Positions 40,234 through 49,106 of a stretch of DNA of 64,000 nucleotides are shown piece after piece. The notes under the pieces were generated by a model that saw nothing but the letters and a program-made list of their open reading frames with translations, was not told where the DNA came from and searched no databases. The stretch comes from DATKCT01 sp035513055 (lineage in GTDB: Bacteria; Verrucomicrobiota; Verrucomicrobiia; Verrucomicrobiales; DEV007), in contig DATKCT010000047.1 of assembly GCA_035513055.1 (NCBI GenBank), forward strand, positions 1-64,000, read 5' to 3'. The position numbers were made by a program, and so were the translations under genes. How positions within the stretch are numbered: the stretch's first letter is position 1; the number at the start of each line of letters is the position of its first letter.

Positions 40234-42993
40234 CTAAGAACGTTGGACATGAGCGAGAGTATAAAGGTCGACAAGGCGATCCGCACAGGATTCCCACGAA
40301 AAACGATCGACCCACCTCCGGCCGAGGTCGAACCGTAGCGAACGCTCCTTTTGAGAGAGATTCCTGAGTGCAGACAGCGCCGCGGCGATGGAGGCACAAT
40401 CTTCCGGGTCGAAGAGGATGGCGGCGGGTCCGGCCACTTCAGGAAGACTGTCGCGCCGGGATGCCGCGACTGGGATTCCGCAGGCCTGAGCCTCGAGCAG
40501 GGGCAACCCGAATCCTTCGCTCAGAGAGGGAAGGACGACTCCTTCCGCGCCGCAATACCACCAGGGCAGAGATTCATCCGCCACGAAACCCAGGCGACGA
40601 ATGTCCGCAGAATAGGGACTGGAAAATATCCGCGCGTGGATCGCGCCCGCCCCATGCCAGTCCGATCCAGCCAAGATCAAATGCGCCGTTTCGGCCGCGC
40701 CGGAATCGCGGCGGAACTTCTCATAGGCTTCGATCAAGCGGAGGTGGTTCTTGGCGGGATGTTCCAACCGCGCCACGCAAAGGAAATAGGGTGCGCTTTG
40801 ATTGTGGGCCGCCAGAAATTCCCGGATTTCGGATTGGGGACGGGGAAAAAAGGCATCCGGATTGAAACCCTCGGGAATCACGGAAATCCTCTCTGCGGGC
40901 AATTTCATAAAGTGCTGCAGATCAGCGGCGGTGAACTCGCTCACAGCGACGATTCGATCGCAGCGTCTCGCCAAAGCCGGGGCGACGATTCGGCCCAGGA
41001 GGCCTCGCAACGGATCGTAGCGGTTTCGCAGGCGAAAGGGAGCGCAGTCATGAATGGTGGCGACTTGCGGCGCCGGCGAACACGCCACGAGCCGACGATA
41101 GCTCGGGATGTGCACAACGTCGACTCCCACGCGGCGAATCAATCGCGGCAGCGCCCATTGATGCCAGAGGAGGTTGGGGAATCCTGCGGCCCATGCCGCT
41201 GGGATGGTGATCCACGAAACACGTTGGGCCGGAAACAGATGCCGGTCGGCTTCGAGCCCGGCGATGATGAGATGGACGCCGCGGCGTTGCGAAAGGGCGT
41301 GGGCGATCTCGATGACGTAGCGGCCGACGCCGGATTTGCCGCCCTGGATCATTCCGGCCGAGAGCAGCACGGTGAGCGGCCGATTGGAATCGGCGGCCAG
41401 GGATTCGCATCCAGCGGACCGCAGCACGCGGCGGAGTTCCGGCCTGACTCCTGCGAGGCGGATCCTGTCGTTGCGGGCGCTGCGGGCGGCACGTTCCTCG
41501 CAAAGGCGCAGCAGGACGAAAGCATCGGCGTAGCGGGCAGATTCCACATTGATTTCCAATTCCGATTCATCTTTCAACAATGCGATACCAGCGGCGATCT
41601 CCGGCCAGATGCGCCGGCAAAGATCGGTGTGCGGGAGCCGGAGAATCCGGGTCGATGGCTCAGGCGCCGGCGAGGGCCTGGGCAGGGTGAAATCTCGAGC
41701 ATCAAGATTGAAATAGCGGTCCAAGGCAAACTCCCGGATGGCGTTCCGAACCGAATCTGTGGCATGCAAGACTCGTACCTTTTCTCCTCCGCTCGCAGCT
41801 TTGCGCGCCCAGGATGCCAGGAGAGACAAGCGCGCAGGTGTGACCACGCCCCAGTGGGCCAGGTCGAGACCGCCCGTCTCGTCGTCCGCCGGACATTCCG
41901 GTTCTTCCGGCCGGCGCCAACCTGCGCCAGGGCGTCCCGCGGCTGGACTGAATTCGCGATGGAACCGCAGATGAGTGCCGCAGCTTCGGAGCAGAAAGAG
42001 AAAATCCAACAGGTAGCGTTTGCTCAACCGGCGTGGATCCTTGCACATGCGCCACAGCCACTCCAGTCCCACCGGATGCAGGAAACGGGGCGCCCGGATC
42101 TGCGTCCCGGCCAGGAAATCCAGCGAAGCTCCTACTCCGATTCCCAGAGAGGCGCCCGTCGCCGGCAGGAAGGCTTCCAGCCATCGCTCCTGCTTGGGAC
42201 AGCCCAAAGCCACAACCAGCAGGTCCGTACCGGAATCCCGGATGGCGCGGACGATCTCGGCGTTGGGCCAGCTCTCGATCGGACCGTGCGGCGGAGACCA
42301 GGATCCTGTGATCCGCAATCCGGGACAGCGTTCGCGGCTGACCCTGGCGGCCCGGGCCATAACGGCTTCGCTGCTGCCGAGGAAGAAAACCCCAAAACCA
42401 TGCTGAGCGCAGCACTGCAAGAGCTGCGGAACCAGATCGGACCCCGCTACCCGTTCGGGGAGAGGAACGTCCAAGAGGCGCGAAAGCCAGACCATTGGCA
42501 TCCCGTCGCAAAGAACTCGCCCAGCGCCGAAGATGAAGTGCCGGAGCCCGGGGTCCTCTGAGGCCCGCAGGGCAAAATCGAGATTTGCTGTCACCGCCGT
42601 CGATTGCCTCCGCGATCCCAGAATCTCGAGACACCAGGCCAGCGTTTCAGACATGGTCACGCGGTGCAAGGGGAGCCCAAGCAGAAATGACACCGGAACC
42701 TCCGCGGATTGGAGGTCGTCGGCAACCCCAGGGCCCTTCCCGGATTGAGGAGCGCGTTCTTCTCGCCGGAAGCCCGTGCCGGAAGCTCCCGGGGGGAGAT
42801 CATCTCCTCGCTTTTCCGGATGCCATCCTTCCGGGAGAGCGGCGATCCGGAGCCTGGTCATAGCGGGTTGGGATTGCGGCATCGCATCAGAGAACGGTTC
42901 CGGCGCTTTCGGTTTGAGGGCCAGCCTCGGCCCCCGGCGGCAGTGTGCAATTCTTCCGGCAGGGGAAATTGGAAAGGGCATTGAGTCAACCAT
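40234..42993 (-). CDS. Multidomain glycosyltransferase: GT26 (WecG/TagA) - tandem STAS-like - GT4
   Basis: A 919-residue frame. Residues about 100-340 are a WecG/TagA/CpsF enzyme: LGLPLHRVTMSETLAW, TANLDFALRA, LCDGMPMVWLSRLL (162-171), GVFFLGSSE, VVALGCPKQERWLEAFL (about 260-276), VGLEWLWRMCKDPRRLSKRY. Residues about 375-535 contain two STAS-like units (GLDLAHWGVVTPARLSLLAS...VRNAIREF; EINVESARYADAFVLLRLCE...RPELRRVL). From 540 onward is a GT4 domain (GGKSGVGRYVIEIAHAL, DVVHIPSYRRL, VAVSEFTAADLQHF, VARLEHPAKNHLRLIEAYEKF, PSLSEGFGLPLLEAQACG). The start codon is uncertain (ATGs at 42993, 42981, 42882 and 42861); homology starts well downstream. It probably initiates and extends the exopolysaccharide unit. 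Confidence 0.85.
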   Translation of the reverse strand: MVDSMPFPISPAGRIAHCRRGPRLALKPKAPEPFSDAMPQSQPAMTRLRIAALPEGWHPEKRGDDLPPGASGTGFRREERAPQSGKGPGVADDLQSAEVPVSFLLGLPLHRVTMSETLAWCLEILGSRRQSTAVTANLDFALRASEDPGLRHFIFGAGRVLCDGMPMVWLSRLLDVPLPERVAGSDLVPQLLQCCAQHGFGVFFLGSSEAVMARAARVSRERCPGLRITGSWSPPHGPIESWPNAEIVRAIRDSGTDLLVVALGCPKQERWLEAFLPATGASLGIGVGASLDFLAGTQIRAPRFLHPVGLEWLWRMCKDPRRLSKRYLLDFLFLLRSCGTHLRFHREFSPAAGRPGAGWRRPEEPECPADDETGGLDLAHWGVVTPARLSLLASWARKAASGGEKVRVLHATDSVRNAIREFALDRYFNLDARDFTLPRPSPAPEPSTRILRLPHTDLCRRIWPEIAAGIALLKDESELEINVESARYADAFVLLRLCEERAARSARNDRIRLAGVRPELRRVLRSAGCESLAADSNRPLTVLLSAGMIQGGKSGVGRYVIEIAHALSQRRGVHLIIAGLEADRHLFPAQRVSWITIPAAWAAGFPNLLWHQWALPRLIRRVGVDVVHIPSYRRLVACSPAPQVATIHDCAPFRLRNRYDPLRGLLGRIVAPALARRCDRIVAVSEFTAADLQHFMKLPAERISVIPEGFNPDAFFPRPQSEIREFLAAHNQSAPYFLCVARLEHPAKNHLRLIEAYEKFRRDSGAAETAHLILAGSDWHGAGAIHARIFSSPYSADIRRLGFVADESLPWWYCGAEGVVLPSLSEGFGLPLLEAQACGIPVAASRRDSLPEVAGPAAILFDPEDCASIAAALSALRNLSQKERSLRFDLGRRWVDRFSWESCADRLVDLYTLAHVQRS

Positions 42994-43078
42994 CCGGACT
43001 ATTCGTCAATAGTAGGGCGGGAAGCGCCGGCCGGCCAGCGCTCCGATGAGGCTTGAATGCGGCAGAACCAGGCCATTT

Positions 43079-43135
43079 GCCGGGAATAAAAGATTCATTA
43101 AATTTTTACAATCTTAAAAAATCAGCATGAGACCA
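43079..43135 (-). promoter_or_regulatory. AT-rich probable promoter of the exopolysaccharide operon
   Basis: A 50-bp AT-rich island in a GC-rich surrounding, 90-140 nt upstream of the GT fusion gene on the minus strand. Minus-strand elements include TTGTAA and, about 15 nt on, AATGAATC/TTTTAT. Exact -35/-10 assignment is uncertain, but no other promoter-like sequence lies before the operon. Confidence 0.4.
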
Positions 43136-43210
43136 GTTCATGGGACACGGACTCCTGAGGTCTTTTGACTTCCCTGTCGGTCTGGCCGGTGGTCAGTGGT
43201 CAGAGGAGAC

Positions 43211-43232
43211 GCCGGCCCTGGGGCTGGCCGGC
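43211..43232 (-). terminator. Hairpin downstream of the lipoprotein pair
   Basis: A perfect 7-bp inverted repeat GCCGGCC / GGCCGGC with an 8-nt loop, 66 nt past the stop at 43298; a second imperfect hairpin follows the stop more closely (43246-43273). Neither has a T-tract. Confidence 0.35.
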
Positions 43233-43297
43233 CGAGGATGGTTCCGGCTCCCGTGGAGGAACGGGCTCCGGCAGGACCTGAGCGGGTCTTGCCGCGT

Positions 43298-43663
43298 TCA
43301 GCGAGCCCAGGAGCTGATGTAGTTGCCCTGGCTGTCGAAGGGGTATTCGTGCCGGGGTAGACGGTGCGGCGGAGGCGCCACTGAATCTTGGATGATCCGG
43401 GGTCCATACGGGCCGTAAGTGCGCGGATGAGGCCGCGCACCGGGGGAGGATGGGGATTCGCAGGACCCGAGGAAAGCGGCGGCGGCCAGTCCCAGCAAAG
43501 GCAAAAACCGCTCCCAGGTTGCGGGGGTTCCGGGCCCGGCTTTGCCATGGGTCAAGGGGAGGGAGAAGGATTCGCGCGGCGCCGGTTTTTTTCGACCGCG
43601 AGGGGTGGGTTTCCGGCGGATCCCATATCGGATCTCAGGAGGCTGAGCGGGACGCGGCTTCAT
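43298..43663 (-). CDS. Small lipoprotein with verrucomicrobial-type C-terminal tail
   Basis: A 121-residue protein. ATG 43663 shares one base with the preceding stop (TGATG), which supports this start. The first 50 residues are basic and Pro-rich, then a hydrophobic segment FLPLLGLAAAAFLGSC with lipobox LGSC (Cys about 69). The mature part is about 50 residues ending HRLPRHEYPFDSQGNYISSWAR. The long n-region is unusual for a lipoprotein; initiation at an internal TTG near the hydrophobic stretch is possible. No function is known. Confidence 0.65.
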   Translation of the reverse strand: MKPRPAQPPEIRYGIRRKPTPRGRKKPAPRESFSLPLTHGKAGPGTPATWERFLPLLGLAAAAFLGSCESPSSPGARPHPRTYGPYGPRIIQDSVAPPPHRLPRHEYPFDSQGNYISSWAR

Positions 43664-44349
43664 CAGGTCCGCGCCGGAACAGCCGGCTGGAAGGGCAGCC
43701 GGGATTGAGGGGAGACTCCAGCGGGGGGTGGAGTTTCGGGGCTCTGCGGGTCTGCGGTCCGGTCTTGGATGGGTAGCGAAAGGCGGTTGGATTCGACGGT
43801 CCCTCTGAGGGTGCTGCCGGGGAAGCCTCCTATATATTGGAGTTGGATCTGCTCGGTGAGAGCGGGTGCGGGAATGAAGGGAAGATCGCCTCCGATGGGC
43901 TTGGGGGAGACGGGGGTCGTGCAGACCAAGCGGACGAAGGACGTGCCTTCGGGGATGAGGAAAGCCATGGCCTCACCGCGTGGTTCCTGAGTAAAGACGT
44001 GACTGCTCACGCCGAGGAGATCACCGGTGCGATTGAAGATCCGCAACCGGAAATCATCGAACGGACTGAAGAAATAGCTCCAAACCTCAAGGGCTTCTGG
44101 AGCGAGGTTCTCGAGGCGCAGGGAGCAGACGGTGGTCAGGATGAACACGTCCTCCGAAAAGGGATCTTCGCCCGGGTCGACAATCCGGTCGAGCGTCGCC
44201 GTGGCGTCGATCAGCTCGAGGCGCACGGTCGAGGCGGCCGTGTTCAGGTCAGGGCCCGTTCCGCCGCGGTCGACCGAGGCGCAGCAGGCGAGAAAGAGGC
44301 TGGCGGCCACGAGCGCGAGCAGGGGTTGAGTGAAAGACGGTCCGGGCAC
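43663..44349 (-). CDS. Lipoprotein of unknown function with a YcfL/DUF-like beta domain
   Basis: About 228 residues from GTG 44349, chosen because it places the signal segment (FTQPLLALVAASLFLACC) at the N-terminus; upstream codons of the open frame are Ser/Pro-rich and not protein-like. The mature domain is beta-rich: VRLELIDATATLDRI, 'LTTVCSLRLENLAPEALEVWSYF', FRLRIFNRTGDLLGV, FLIPEGTSFVRLVCTT. It reads like a periplasmic Ig-like sandwich. The pattern 'LENLAPEALEVWSYFFSPFDDFRLRIF' recalls YcfL-type lipoproteins, but I would not claim membership. Confidence 0.6.
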   Translation of the reverse strand: MPGPSFTQPLLALVAASLFLACCASVDRGGTGPDLNTAASTVRLELIDATATLDRIVDPGEDPFSEDVFILTTVCSLRLENLAPEALEVWSYFFSPFDDFRLRIFNRTGDLLGVSSHVFTQEPRGEAMAFLIPEGTSFVRLVCTTPVSPKPIGGDLPFIPAPALTEQIQLQYIGGFPGSTLRGTVESNRLSLPIQDRTADPQSPETPPPAGVSPQSRLPFQPAVPART

Positions 44350-44419
44350 TGGGGAAAAGGGGAAAAGGATGGTGCTCCGTGAGGAAGGCGCGGCATTCTG
44401 ACCGAGGAATGCGCTTCTC

Positions 44420-45469
44420 TCAAGCAACGGCTTCAGGAAGCTGGAGGATCTCACGAACGAGCGCGGGACCTCGATAGACGAGGCCGGTATAGATTTGGAC
44501 GAGGGCGGCGCCGGCTTGGAGTTTTTCACGAGCATCGGCTGCCGAGAGGATGCCGCCGGAACCGATGACCGGGATACGGCCTTGTAGGCACTGGTGTAAG
44601 CGGGCGACGACTTCGGTGGAACGCCGGTGCAGAGGAGCGCCGCTGAGACCTCCGGTTTCGGCTGCGTGACGGATACCTTCGAGTCCCGGGCGGCTGACGG
44701 TGGTGTTGGTGGCGATGACTCCATCGAGACCCAGTTCGAGAAACAGAGAGGCCAGTTCGTCGATATGAGTGTCCTCGAGATCAGGGGCGATTTTGACGGC
44801 GATAGGGACCCATCGGCCGGTTTGAGCGGTCAGGCGTTCTTGTTCCTGGATGAGGGCTTGGAGCAGGGGACGGCTGTGTTCAACGGATTGGAGCTGGCGC
44901 AGTCCTTGGGTGTTGGGCGACGACAGGTTGACGGCGATGTAGCCGGCGTGTGGGTAGGCGGCGCGGAGGCAGGCGAGGTAGTCGCCGGCAGCGTGTTCGA
45001 GGGGCGTGTCGAAGTTTTTGCCGATGTTGACTCCGAGGATGGCGCGCGAGCGGCGGCGTTGGATCCGGGCGATGGCCGTTTCCATCCCGGGGTTGTTGAA
45101 GCCCATGCGGTTGATGAGAGCTTGGCGGGAGGGCAGGCGAAAGAGGCGGGGCTGGGCATTGCCCGCTTGAGGGCGCGGGGTGAGGGTGCCGACCTCGACG
45201 CTGCCGAACCCGAGAGCGGCGAAGGCATCGATGCATTCCGCGCCCTTGTCCAACCCCGCCGCGAGACCGAGCCGGTTGGGAAAATCCAGGCCCATGATCC
45301 GGAGTGAGGGCGTCGACGGGCCGCTGGGAGAGGAAGGGGCGGCGAATCCGCAGGACTGGAACCAGGCCAGGGCCCGGATGGTCAAGTGATGGGCCAGCTC
45401 CGGGTTGAGAGCGAAGAGCAACGGGCGGAGCAACGGATAACCGCAGGCGGCAAGGCGCAGGAAGTTCAT
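44420..45469 (-). CDS. pyrD: Dihydroorotate dehydrogenase (quinone), class 2
   Basis: A 349-residue protein from ATG 45469; the longer frame (45544) adds a Pro/Arg-rich stretch without homology. It oxidises dihydroorotate to orotate with FMN and passes electrons to quinone. The N-terminal LLRPLLFALNPELAHHLTIRAL is the class 2 membrane-associated helix. Then come NRLGLAAGLDKGAECIDAFAALGF, 'EVGTLTPRPQAGNAQPRLFRL', INRMGFNN, ILGVNIGKN and the catalytic Ser region AVNLSSPNTQGLRQLQ. The FMN-phosphate site is PVIGSGGILSAADAREKLQAGA. It is transcribed divergently from the pur-pyr-gua gene run and supplies the one pyrimidine step missing from it after carbamoyl phosphate. Confidence 0.96.
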   Translation of the reverse strand: MNFLRLAACGYPLLRPLLFALNPELAHHLTIRALAWFQSCGFAAPSSPSGPSTPSLRIMGLDFPNRLGLAAGLDKGAECIDAFAALGFGSVEVGTLTPRPQAGNAQPRLFRLPSRQALINRMGFNNPGMETAIARIQRRRSRAILGVNIGKNFDTPLEHAAGDYLACLRAAYPHAGYIAVNLSSPNTQGLRQLQSVEHSRPLLQALIQEQERLTAQTGRWVPIAVKIAPDLEDTHIDELASLFLELGLDGVIATNTTVSRPGLEGIRHAAETGGLSGAPLHRRSTEVVARLHQCLQGRIPVIGSGGILSAADAREKLQAGAALVQIYTGLVYRGPALVREILQLPEAVA

Positions 45470-45570
45470 TGATCCGGGCATGCGGGGAAATGCGGCTTGA
45501 CGGCGCCTGGGGCCAGGATTAACAACGGGGCTTTCCCGCTGCAAGGATGGGGCGGATAGCGTCCGCGATC
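45470..45570. promoter_or_regulatory. Shared divergent promoter region of pyrD and the pur-pyr-gua genes
   Basis: Only about 100 bp separate pyrD from purC, so both promoters must lie here or overlap the genes. I see no clear PurR-type palindrome or riboswitch. A TTAACAACGGGGCTTTCCCGCTGCAAGGATGGGG stretch in short form (TTAACAACGG) is the least GC-rich part. Confidence 0.35.
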
Positions 45571-46281
45571 ATGAAGCAACTCTACGAAGGCAAGGCCAAG
45601 AAGCTGTTCGAGACGGAAAGTCCGGATGTGCTTTTGATGGAATTCAAAGACGACGCGACCGCATTCGACGGCAAGAAGAAAGCGCAGTTTGCGGACAAAG
45701 GACGCCTGAACAAAGCCCTGAGTCTGCTGCTGCTGAGGCTTTTGGAAAGGGAGGGGATCAGGACGCATTTGGTCGAGGACCGGGACGAGACCCGGATGCT
45801 GGTCCGCCATGTGGAGATTATTCCGATCGAAGTGGTGGTTCGGAACATCGCTGCCGGAAGCCTCTGCCGCCGGACTCCCTTGGAGGAAGGAAGCGAACTC
45901 CGGCAGCCGATGGTCGAGTATTTTTACAAGGACGACGCCTTGGGCGATCCCATGATCACCGAGGAACACATCCGCGAGCTGGATCTGGCGAGCCCGGAAG
46001 AGGTGAACCTGTTGAAGGCGGAGGCTCTTCGCATCAACGCGTTATTGCGGGATTTCTTCATGAAAGGGGGAATGCGGTTGGTGGATTTCAAACTGGAGTT
46101 TGGGCGCTTGGCGGATGGGTCGGTGGTGTTGGCCGACGAGATCACGCCCGACACTTGCCGGTTGTGGGATGCGGAAACGGGGAGGAAATTGGATAAGGAC
46201 CGTTTTCGCCGGGATTTGGGAGATGTGATGGAGGCTTACGCGGAGGTTTTGCGCCGTGCCGAAGGAGCGGTTGGCCATTGA
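45571..46281 (+). CDS. purC: Phosphoribosylaminoimidazole-succinocarboxamide synthase (SAICAR synthetase)
   Basis: A 236-residue enzyme that ligates aspartate to CAIR using ATP. Family blocks are present: KQLYEGKAKKLFETESPDV, FKDDATAFDGKKKAQF, 'THLVEDRDETRMLVRHVEIIPIEVVVRNIAAGS', LVDFKLEFGR and LADEITPDTCRLWDAETGRKLDKDRFRRDLG. Length is standard for the bacterial enzyme. ATG 45571 matches the homologous N-terminus; ATG 45547 would add eight residues and is an alternative. It is the first gene of the long plus-strand gene run. Confidence 0.96.
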   Translation: MKQLYEGKAKKLFETESPDVLLMEFKDDATAFDGKKKAQFADKGRLNKALSLLLLRLLEREGIRTHLVEDRDETRMLVRHVEIIPIEVVVRNIAAGSLCRRTPLEEGSELRQPMVEYFYKDDALGDPMITEEHIRELDLASPEEVNLLKAEALRINALLRDFFMKGGMRLVDFKLEFGRLADGSVVLADEITPDTCRLWDAETGRKLDKDRFRRDLGDVMEAYAEVLRRAEGAVGH

Positions 46282-46729
46282 AGTGTCGCAACGGCTGCAG
46301 CGGCGCCGCAGTTGCAACGCGTTGCTGTATGTGCCGGAGGCTGGGGCCCCGGCTTTTCACCGTACGCGCCGCTATGAATTTGGCTTCACCGGGTCGCGTG
46401 AAGCGGTGAAACGCTTTGCCCGTCAGGTGCTGCTCGATCCCGTCAGTCAGGAATTGCATTGTGGGGAGGAAGCGGTCTATGCGGGATATTCGTTCATTCT
46501 CGACTACGGCATGAAGCCGGGGGTGCTGGACTTGGAAAAAGAAGCGGTTCTTCAGTTTCACAAGAAGAGCCGCGATGGGCTCTGCGCCATCGAAGCGCTG
46601 CGCATCACGAAACGCCTTTACATTTTCCGGGAGAACGGCGAAGAACCTTCAGCGGCCTCCTTGGTTCGCGACATCGTGAATCCCGCGATTCACACCTGGA
46701 CCGTCACGCATGCCGATCGCGACGCCTGA
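46256..46729 (+). CDS. purS: PurS-like FGAM synthase subunit with two tandem PurS-type domains
   Basis: A 157-residue protein from GTG 46256 with GGAGG 10 nt upstream, overlapping purC by 26 nt and purL by 20 nt. Standard PurS is about 80 residues. Here the second half shows the PurS pattern (LDYGMKPGVLDLEKEAVLQF, ALRITKRLYIF, LVRDIVNPAIHTW). The first half looks like a related unit (CNALLYVPEAGAPAFHRTRRYEF, SREAVKRFARQVLLDPVSQELHCG). The arrangement corresponds to the dimeric PurS or to the N-terminal PurS-like domain of large PurL. In family knowledge PurS bridges PurL and PurQ. Identity is inferred from position and the C-terminal half. Confidence 0.8.
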   Translation: MPKERLAIEVSQRLQRRRSCNALLYVPEAGAPAFHRTRRYEFGFTGSREAVKRFARQVLLDPVSQELHCGEEAVYAGYSFILDYGMKPGVLDLEKEAVLQFHKKSRDGLCAIEALRITKRLYIFRENGEEPSAASLVRDIVNPAIHTWTVTHADRDA

Positions 46730-49106
46730 GCGCACTCACCGCAGCATTCCAGTCCTTGATCTCGACGGGACGGAATTGGAGAGGTTGAGCGCACAGATGA
46801 AGCTCTCGCTTTCCCGCGCGGACATGGAGGCGGTGCGCGGTTATTTTGAATCGGAGGGGCGAGATCCCACCGACGTGGAACTCGAGGTCATCGCCCAAAC
46901 TTGGAGCGAGCACTGCAAACACCGCATTTTCGGGGCGCGCATACGCCATGAGCATCCCGGCGGGGTGATGGAGATCGACGGGTTGTTTCGGAGCTGCATC
47001 CGGGCGACGACGGAGCGGGTGCGGGCGCGGAAGCCTGGCTTTGTGGTGGCGGCCTTTGATGACAACGCGGGCTTCATCCGGTTGGACGAGCGTTTGGCGG
47101 TCTGCCTGAAGGTGGAGACGCACAATCATCCTTCGGCGATCGAACCTTACGCGGGCGCCAACACGGGTCTTGGCGGGGTGATCCGGGACATTCTGGGCGC
47201 CGGCAAAGGGGCCAAACCGGTGGGATCGCTCGATGTGTTCTGTTTTGGCAGTCCGGATACGCCATCCGGCGCCATCCGCGCTCCCGGTGTGATCCATCCT
47301 GTGGGCATCCTGAGGGGCGTCGTCCGGGGAGTGCGCGACTACGGAAACCGGATGGGAATTCCCACGGTGACCGGCGCGGTGCAGTTTGATTCCGCTTACA
47401 TCTACAATCCGCTGGTTTTCTGCGGCACGGCCGGGGTTTTACCGGCGGCCGATATTCCCAAGCGGGTCAGCGCGGGTCAGATCCTGCTGGCCATCGGCGG
47501 GCGAACGGGGCGCGACGGTCTGCGCGGGGCCACGTTTTCTTCCGCATCGCTCAACACCGGCAGCCATGAAGAGGACCAGCAGGCCGTGCAGATCGGCAAT
47601 CCCATCGAGGAGAAAAAGGTGCTGGATTTGGTGTTGGAGGCGCGGGAACGCGGATTGATTGCATTCATCACCGACTGTGGAGCGGGTGGCTTTTCGAGTG
47701 CGGCGGGAGAGATGCTCAGCGAGACCGGCGGCGAGATCTATCTCGAGAGGGCGCCATTGAAGGAGGAGGGCCTGGTGAGCTGGGAGATTTTCCTGTCTGA
47801 AAGTCAGGAGCGAATGGTGCTGGCGGTTGAGCCCAAGCATGTGGGAGCGCTGAAGGAGCTGGCGGAGATCTTCGAGACGGAATGTACGGTGTTGGGCGAG
47901 GCGGACGGTTCCGGACGGCTCAAGGTGCGCCATCACGGGGAGCTGGTCTGCGAATTGGACTGCCGGCGGCTGCACGAAGCGCCGCAGCGGAATTTGGTTA
48001 GCCGTTGGAGGGCGCCGGACTGGTCCGAGCGGACGGCTGGGCTCGAGCCGGAAGATTGGAACGGCGTATTGCGGGAGGTGATGGCCGACTTCGCGGTGGT
48101 GTCGCGCGAACCCATCATCCGCGAGTACGATCACGAGGTGCAGGGCAACACCGTGCTCAAGCCCTTGGCTGGAGCGACCGGAGACGCGCCGCAGGACGGA
48201 GCGGTGCTGGAGATCGACGGCAGCAACCGGCTGATTGGGCTGGCGGTGTCGCTTTTGCCGGAGTGGGGAAAGACCGATCCTCGAGCGATGGGGCGAGCCT
48301 GCGTGGACGAGTGTGTTCGCCAGCTCGTCTGTCTGGGCGCCGATCCGGAGCAGATCGCGTTGTTGGACAACTTCTGCATGGGAAACCCGGACGATCCAGA
48401 ACAGTTAGGAAGCCTGGTGGAAAGCGTGCGGGGGATCTGCGAAGCGGCCGAGGCCTACGGAGCCCCGTTCATCTCCGGTAAGGATTCGTTTTACAACTAC
48501 TTCGAAACGGAAGACGGCCCGGTGGCCATCCCGGCGACGGTGTTGATCAGCGGTATGGGAGTGTTGGAGGATGCCGCCCACGTGACCGGGGCCTCCCTGC
48601 GGCCGGCGGACGGCAGTGTGCTCTATCTCTTGGGGCGTGGTCAGGACCGGCTCGGAGGCAGCGTCTACGCCAGGCGCCGCGGACAGGCTGCGTTGTGGCG
48701 CAGGCCGGAGACATTCTTGGAGGAGAACCGGGAGATCTACCGGCGCTATCACCAGGCCCTGCGCAACGGATGGATCTTGGCCGCGCACGACGTGTCGGAA
48801 GGCGGATTGATTGTGGCCTTGGCCGAGATGGGCTTTTCGATGGCCGGCGGCTTGGAATTGGAGAAATCGCTGGGGAGCAACGACGCGGCGGCGGAGCTTT
48901 TCGGAGAAGGGCCCGGACGCATCGTTGTGCAGGCGCGGGACGAGGATGCCGGGGCCATGGAAAAGTGCTTTGCGGAACTGGCCTGCCGGCGCGTCGGCCG
49001 CGTCACGGCGGCGCATCGCCTGCTGCGCGCTCCGGGGGCGGGCATCGAAGAATCACTGGACACCTTGAAGGATCTATGGCGGAACGGGCTGAAGCCTTAC
49101 TATTGA
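46710..49106 (+). CDS. purL: Phosphoribosylformylglycinamidine synthase subunit II
   Basis: A 798-residue ATP-dependent FGAM synthetase of the small type, which uses ammonia delivered by PurQ. Signatures: AQTWSEHCKHRIF (catalytic His loop), KVETHNHPSAIEPYAGANTGLGGVIRDILGAG, TDCGAGGFSSAAGEMLSETGG, 'HEVQGNTVLKPLAGATGDAPQDGAV', DNFCMGNPDDPEQL, FISGKDSFYNYF and AAHDVSEGGLIVALAEMGFSM. Length is slightly above the usual ~740. It overlaps the PurS-like gene at its start and purQ at its end (31 nt), consistent with assembly of the PurSLQ complex. Confidence 0.96.
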   Translation: MPIATPERTHRSIPVLDLDGTELERLSAQMKLSLSRADMEAVRGYFESEGRDPTDVELEVIAQTWSEHCKHRIFGARIRHEHPGGVMEIDGLFRSCIRATTERVRARKPGFVVAAFDDNAGFIRLDERLAVCLKVETHNHPSAIEPYAGANTGLGGVIRDILGAGKGAKPVGSLDVFCFGSPDTPSGAIRAPGVIHPVGILRGVVRGVRDYGNRMGIPTVTGAVQFDSAYIYNPLVFCGTAGVLPAADIPKRVSAGQILLAIGGRTGRDGLRGATFSSASLNTGSHEEDQQAVQIGNPIEEKKVLDLVLEARERGLIAFITDCGAGGFSSAAGEMLSETGGEIYLERAPLKEEGLVSWEIFLSESQERMVLAVEPKHVGALKELAEIFETECTVLGEADGSGRLKVRHHGELVCELDCRRLHEAPQRNLVSRWRAPDWSERTAGLEPEDWNGVLREVMADFAVVSREPIIREYDHEVQGNTVLKPLAGATGDAPQDGAVLEIDGSNRLIGLAVSLLPEWGKTDPRAMGRACVDECVRQLVCLGADPEQIALLDNFCMGNPDDPEQLGSLVESVRGICEAAEAYGAPFISGKDSFYNYFETEDGPVAIPATVLISGMGVLEDAAHVTGASLRPADGSVLYLLGRGQDRLGGSVYARRRGQAALWRRPETFLEENREIYRRYHQALRNGWILAAHDVSEGGLIVALAEMGFSMAGGLELEKSLGSNDAAAELFGEGPGRIVVQARDEDAGAMEKCFAELACRRVGRVTAAHRLLRAPGAGIEESLDTLKDLWRNGLKPYY

